Shown piece by piece: positions 19,301-20,975 of a DNA stretch of 20,975 bases. This DNA comes from Basidiobolus heterosporus B8920 (Eukaryota; Basidiobolomycota; Basidiobolomycetes; Basidiobolales; Basidiobolaceae). The stretch is taken from contig JNET01033022.1 of assembly GCA_000697455.1 (NCBI GenBank), positions 1 to 20,975 on the forward strand. The letters run 5' to 3'. Both the position numbers and the translations under genes were made by a program. The notes beneath the pieces were generated by a model. The model ran no database searches, had not been told where the DNA came from, and saw only the letters and a program-made list of their open reading frames with translations. Positions within the stretch are counted from its first letter, which is position 1. Each line of letters opens with the position of its first letter.

Positions 19301-19454
19301 TTCGTATTCTTCCAGTGGCATAACTACTTCACTGTCTTTGTGTTTTATTTCCTCTAGTGGAGCCGCATGGTACCACAATTCAGGGTGGCTAAATACATCT
19401 ATCAGTGAAAGGTGCGGGTTAGCCAAGCGTGGATCGTAAGATTACTTCAGACAT
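16393..19454 (-). pseudogene. Decayed fungal ankyrin-repeat protein gene
   Basis: Unprocessed pseudogene keeping its introns. Exon blocks: about 19454-19180, 19116-18835, 18780-17656, 17536-17233 and 17159-16393. The N-terminal part carries the blocks NLFAAGGAVNACLLP, SASDID, FNIDCCSVGYDGTRVWALPR and RLAKYAERGFE, which I recall from a large fungal ankyrin-protein family. Ankyrin units follow, for example GRSPLQLAILGGHRDM, DGSTILHCAAQAGNGDIVRVLL, FGLSVLTIACLRGHAELVALI and GITPLQFAAECNQPGAIRAF. Lesions: stop codons at 18876-18874 (replacing the Tyr expected in SPSYE), 17139-17137 and 16544-16542; frameshifts near 19440, 19000, 18655, 18595 and 16980; and an apparent internal deletion near 19000. 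The intron junctions checked (19179-19117, 18834-18781, 17655-17537, 17232-17160) are still GT-AG and phase-compatible. Loss of function looks fairly recent, since long stretches remain readable. Confidence 0.82.
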
Positions 19455-20975
19455 GGTTCAAATAACTCCAAACTTTGTACATAGGTTTCTAGGTCCTTCC
19501 TTAACACTTTCTACATGTTGCTTTATTTGCTCTCTTATAAAAGGATAATCATCAAGCTTATACTCAATAAATCTACCAGCAAAAACTCAAGTTCTTAGTT
19601 TCTCTCAATCCAAAATTCACTTGAAGGTTTTACTTGAAAGTACCCAATAACTCCCAGAATCCCACCATATACTTTTGCTAATGTGGGTTAAAATGAAAGA
19701 ATATACTTACTAATCCTCCTAGAGCAAGATAAACTACTGCAAACTATTTTAGATGTATTTAAAGACATACTTTTGTACACACTTGAAAATGCTTAAAATG
19801 TCTCATAAATTCAATATTTACATCTCTTAGACAAATTGTATGAATGCTTCAACACCAGCAACTCACAAATCTCACAGTATGAAAGATAGTTTTTCACCTG
19901 TAACAGAGGAATATTTTCAATCTGTAGGCCACCAGTCTTAGAGCCAATGTATATCAGAGACAAGGTAGTACTTGAGCACTTGATTTCTGTACAAGTATTA
20001 ATTATCAGGTTTAAACAAGGATTGCAATATATCAATTTACTTGGATTTGCTTCAAGAGTTTATATCTTGAATACAGTTTGGCATTCTTTAAGAGGCATAT
20101 CTGTTCATCCGATGTGATACTTCTGATAATTACTAGACAATCGACTGCTTATTGATTCTGTGATTGGGACTGATACCAGTGTTAAATTTATGGGGTTTAT
20201 TATAGGTTTCTCCATAAATCAACTTCCATAGACAAATTGCTAAAATCAACTAAATGAGTCAAGTAATCCAGCTATCCCCTCAGGGCAAGTGAGGTAGTGG
20301 ATATGCTTTGTATTAACTCTCATTGCACTTCACTTGTTTGTACGCTATGGCCTGATGGCTCTTTGTTATAGCTGTGTAGTCACTATACTATACTAGGCCG
20401 TCAGTGAAAGTGATGCTTCTGGATCGAACGTCTCGTACAGTTGTTCTTGAAGATACATATGCAAGAAGATGAATTATTTTATCCCCCCATCAGCCAATTA
20501 TGGACCCGTTTGAAGTTCTGGAGCACTCAGATTCCAACTAGGCCTGCTCATAGCCACATCTGATCTGGTCACTAGAATGTCTGGATTTGAAGAGCTTCTT
20601 TCTACTTTGGGTTGGTGTTCCAATATTAGGCAAGATACTCCATACCCATATCCGTACGTTTGGATTCCGTCTTAGGTTATGTAGAGGTTTGGAAATAACA
20701 GGATGCATACCACATATGGAATTTTCGATCACATATTAGTGCTGATTCTTCGGTCTACAAAGGCAGTGTCCTAGGGATTAGGTGTGTATAACTTAGCGGC
20801 TTATTCACGTTACTAAAGCTATACCAGATATTTTACTGAAATAGGGGAAGTCTGTTAAATAAACCAACAACAACTTCAAAGACCACCTTCAAAGGCCAAG
20901 CTTTTACTGCCGTCTACTTCAAAATAGTCGAGAGTAAATCAAATGACATGAGCTCCAACGATTCCCAAAACGCAG
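19455..20975. other. No gene recognised
   Basis: About 1.5 kb of AT-rich sequence upstream of the ankyrin pseudogene, up to the window edge. Open frames are short on both strands and resemble nothing I know. GATCGA sites at about 20412 and 20726 are isolated. No repeats or RNA genes were seen. Confidence 0.45.

Noticed and set aside
1-20975. Mobile elements, tRNA or rRNA genes, CRISPR arrays
   Set aside because: No transposase or reverse-transcriptase motifs, terminal repeats, tRNA arm signatures or regularly spaced repeats were seen by eye. A dedicated search could still find degraded copies.

Overview
The window looks like nuclear DNA from a filamentous fungus. It has AT-rich intergenic sequence, many short GT-AG introns (about 50-150 nt), and a White Collar-1 type blue-light photoreceptor ending in a GATA-class zinc finger, which is a fungal architecture. 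A fungal PAK/Cla4-type PH-CRIB protein and an Fe(II)/2-oxoglutarate sulfonate dioxygenase agree with this. An early-diverging lineage is possible but the sequence does not prove it. I saw no transposon, viral element, tRNA, rRNA or CRISPR array.

Left third (1-8.5 kb): a transcription-factor neighbourhood. A four-finger C2H2 protein (+, 907-1452) and its paralogue (-, 7815-8315) point towards each other on either side of the eleven-exon WC-1 gene (+, 3789-6934). I joined the WC-1 exons in frame by hand; they give a 734-residue protein with LOV, two further PAS domains, a probable coiled coil, a basic patch and a GATA finger. The two C2H2 paralogues share finger contacts, a short N-terminal motif, a C-terminal motif and a recognisable core-promoter block. 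Three sites of GATCGA, the core reported for White Collar binding in Neurospora, lie within 225 bp upstream of WC-1, and further copies lie upstream of both C2H2 genes. A light-responsive gene neighbourhood is therefore a testable idea, not a demonstrated one.

Middle (9.6-14.1 kb, - strand): an unrecognised leucine-rich, probably helical multi-exon gene whose 3' half splices in frame and whose 5' half does not. Upstream of it is a PH-CRIB protein resembling the regulatory half of Cla4/Skm1 kinases, with no kinase domain visible nearby.

Right third (14.7-19.5 kb, - strand): an intact, intronless TauD/JLP1-like dioxygenase, followed by a long decayed fungal ankyrin-repeat gene that keeps its introns but carries several nonsense codons, frameshifts and an apparent internal deletion. 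The last 1.5 kb holds nothing I can identify.
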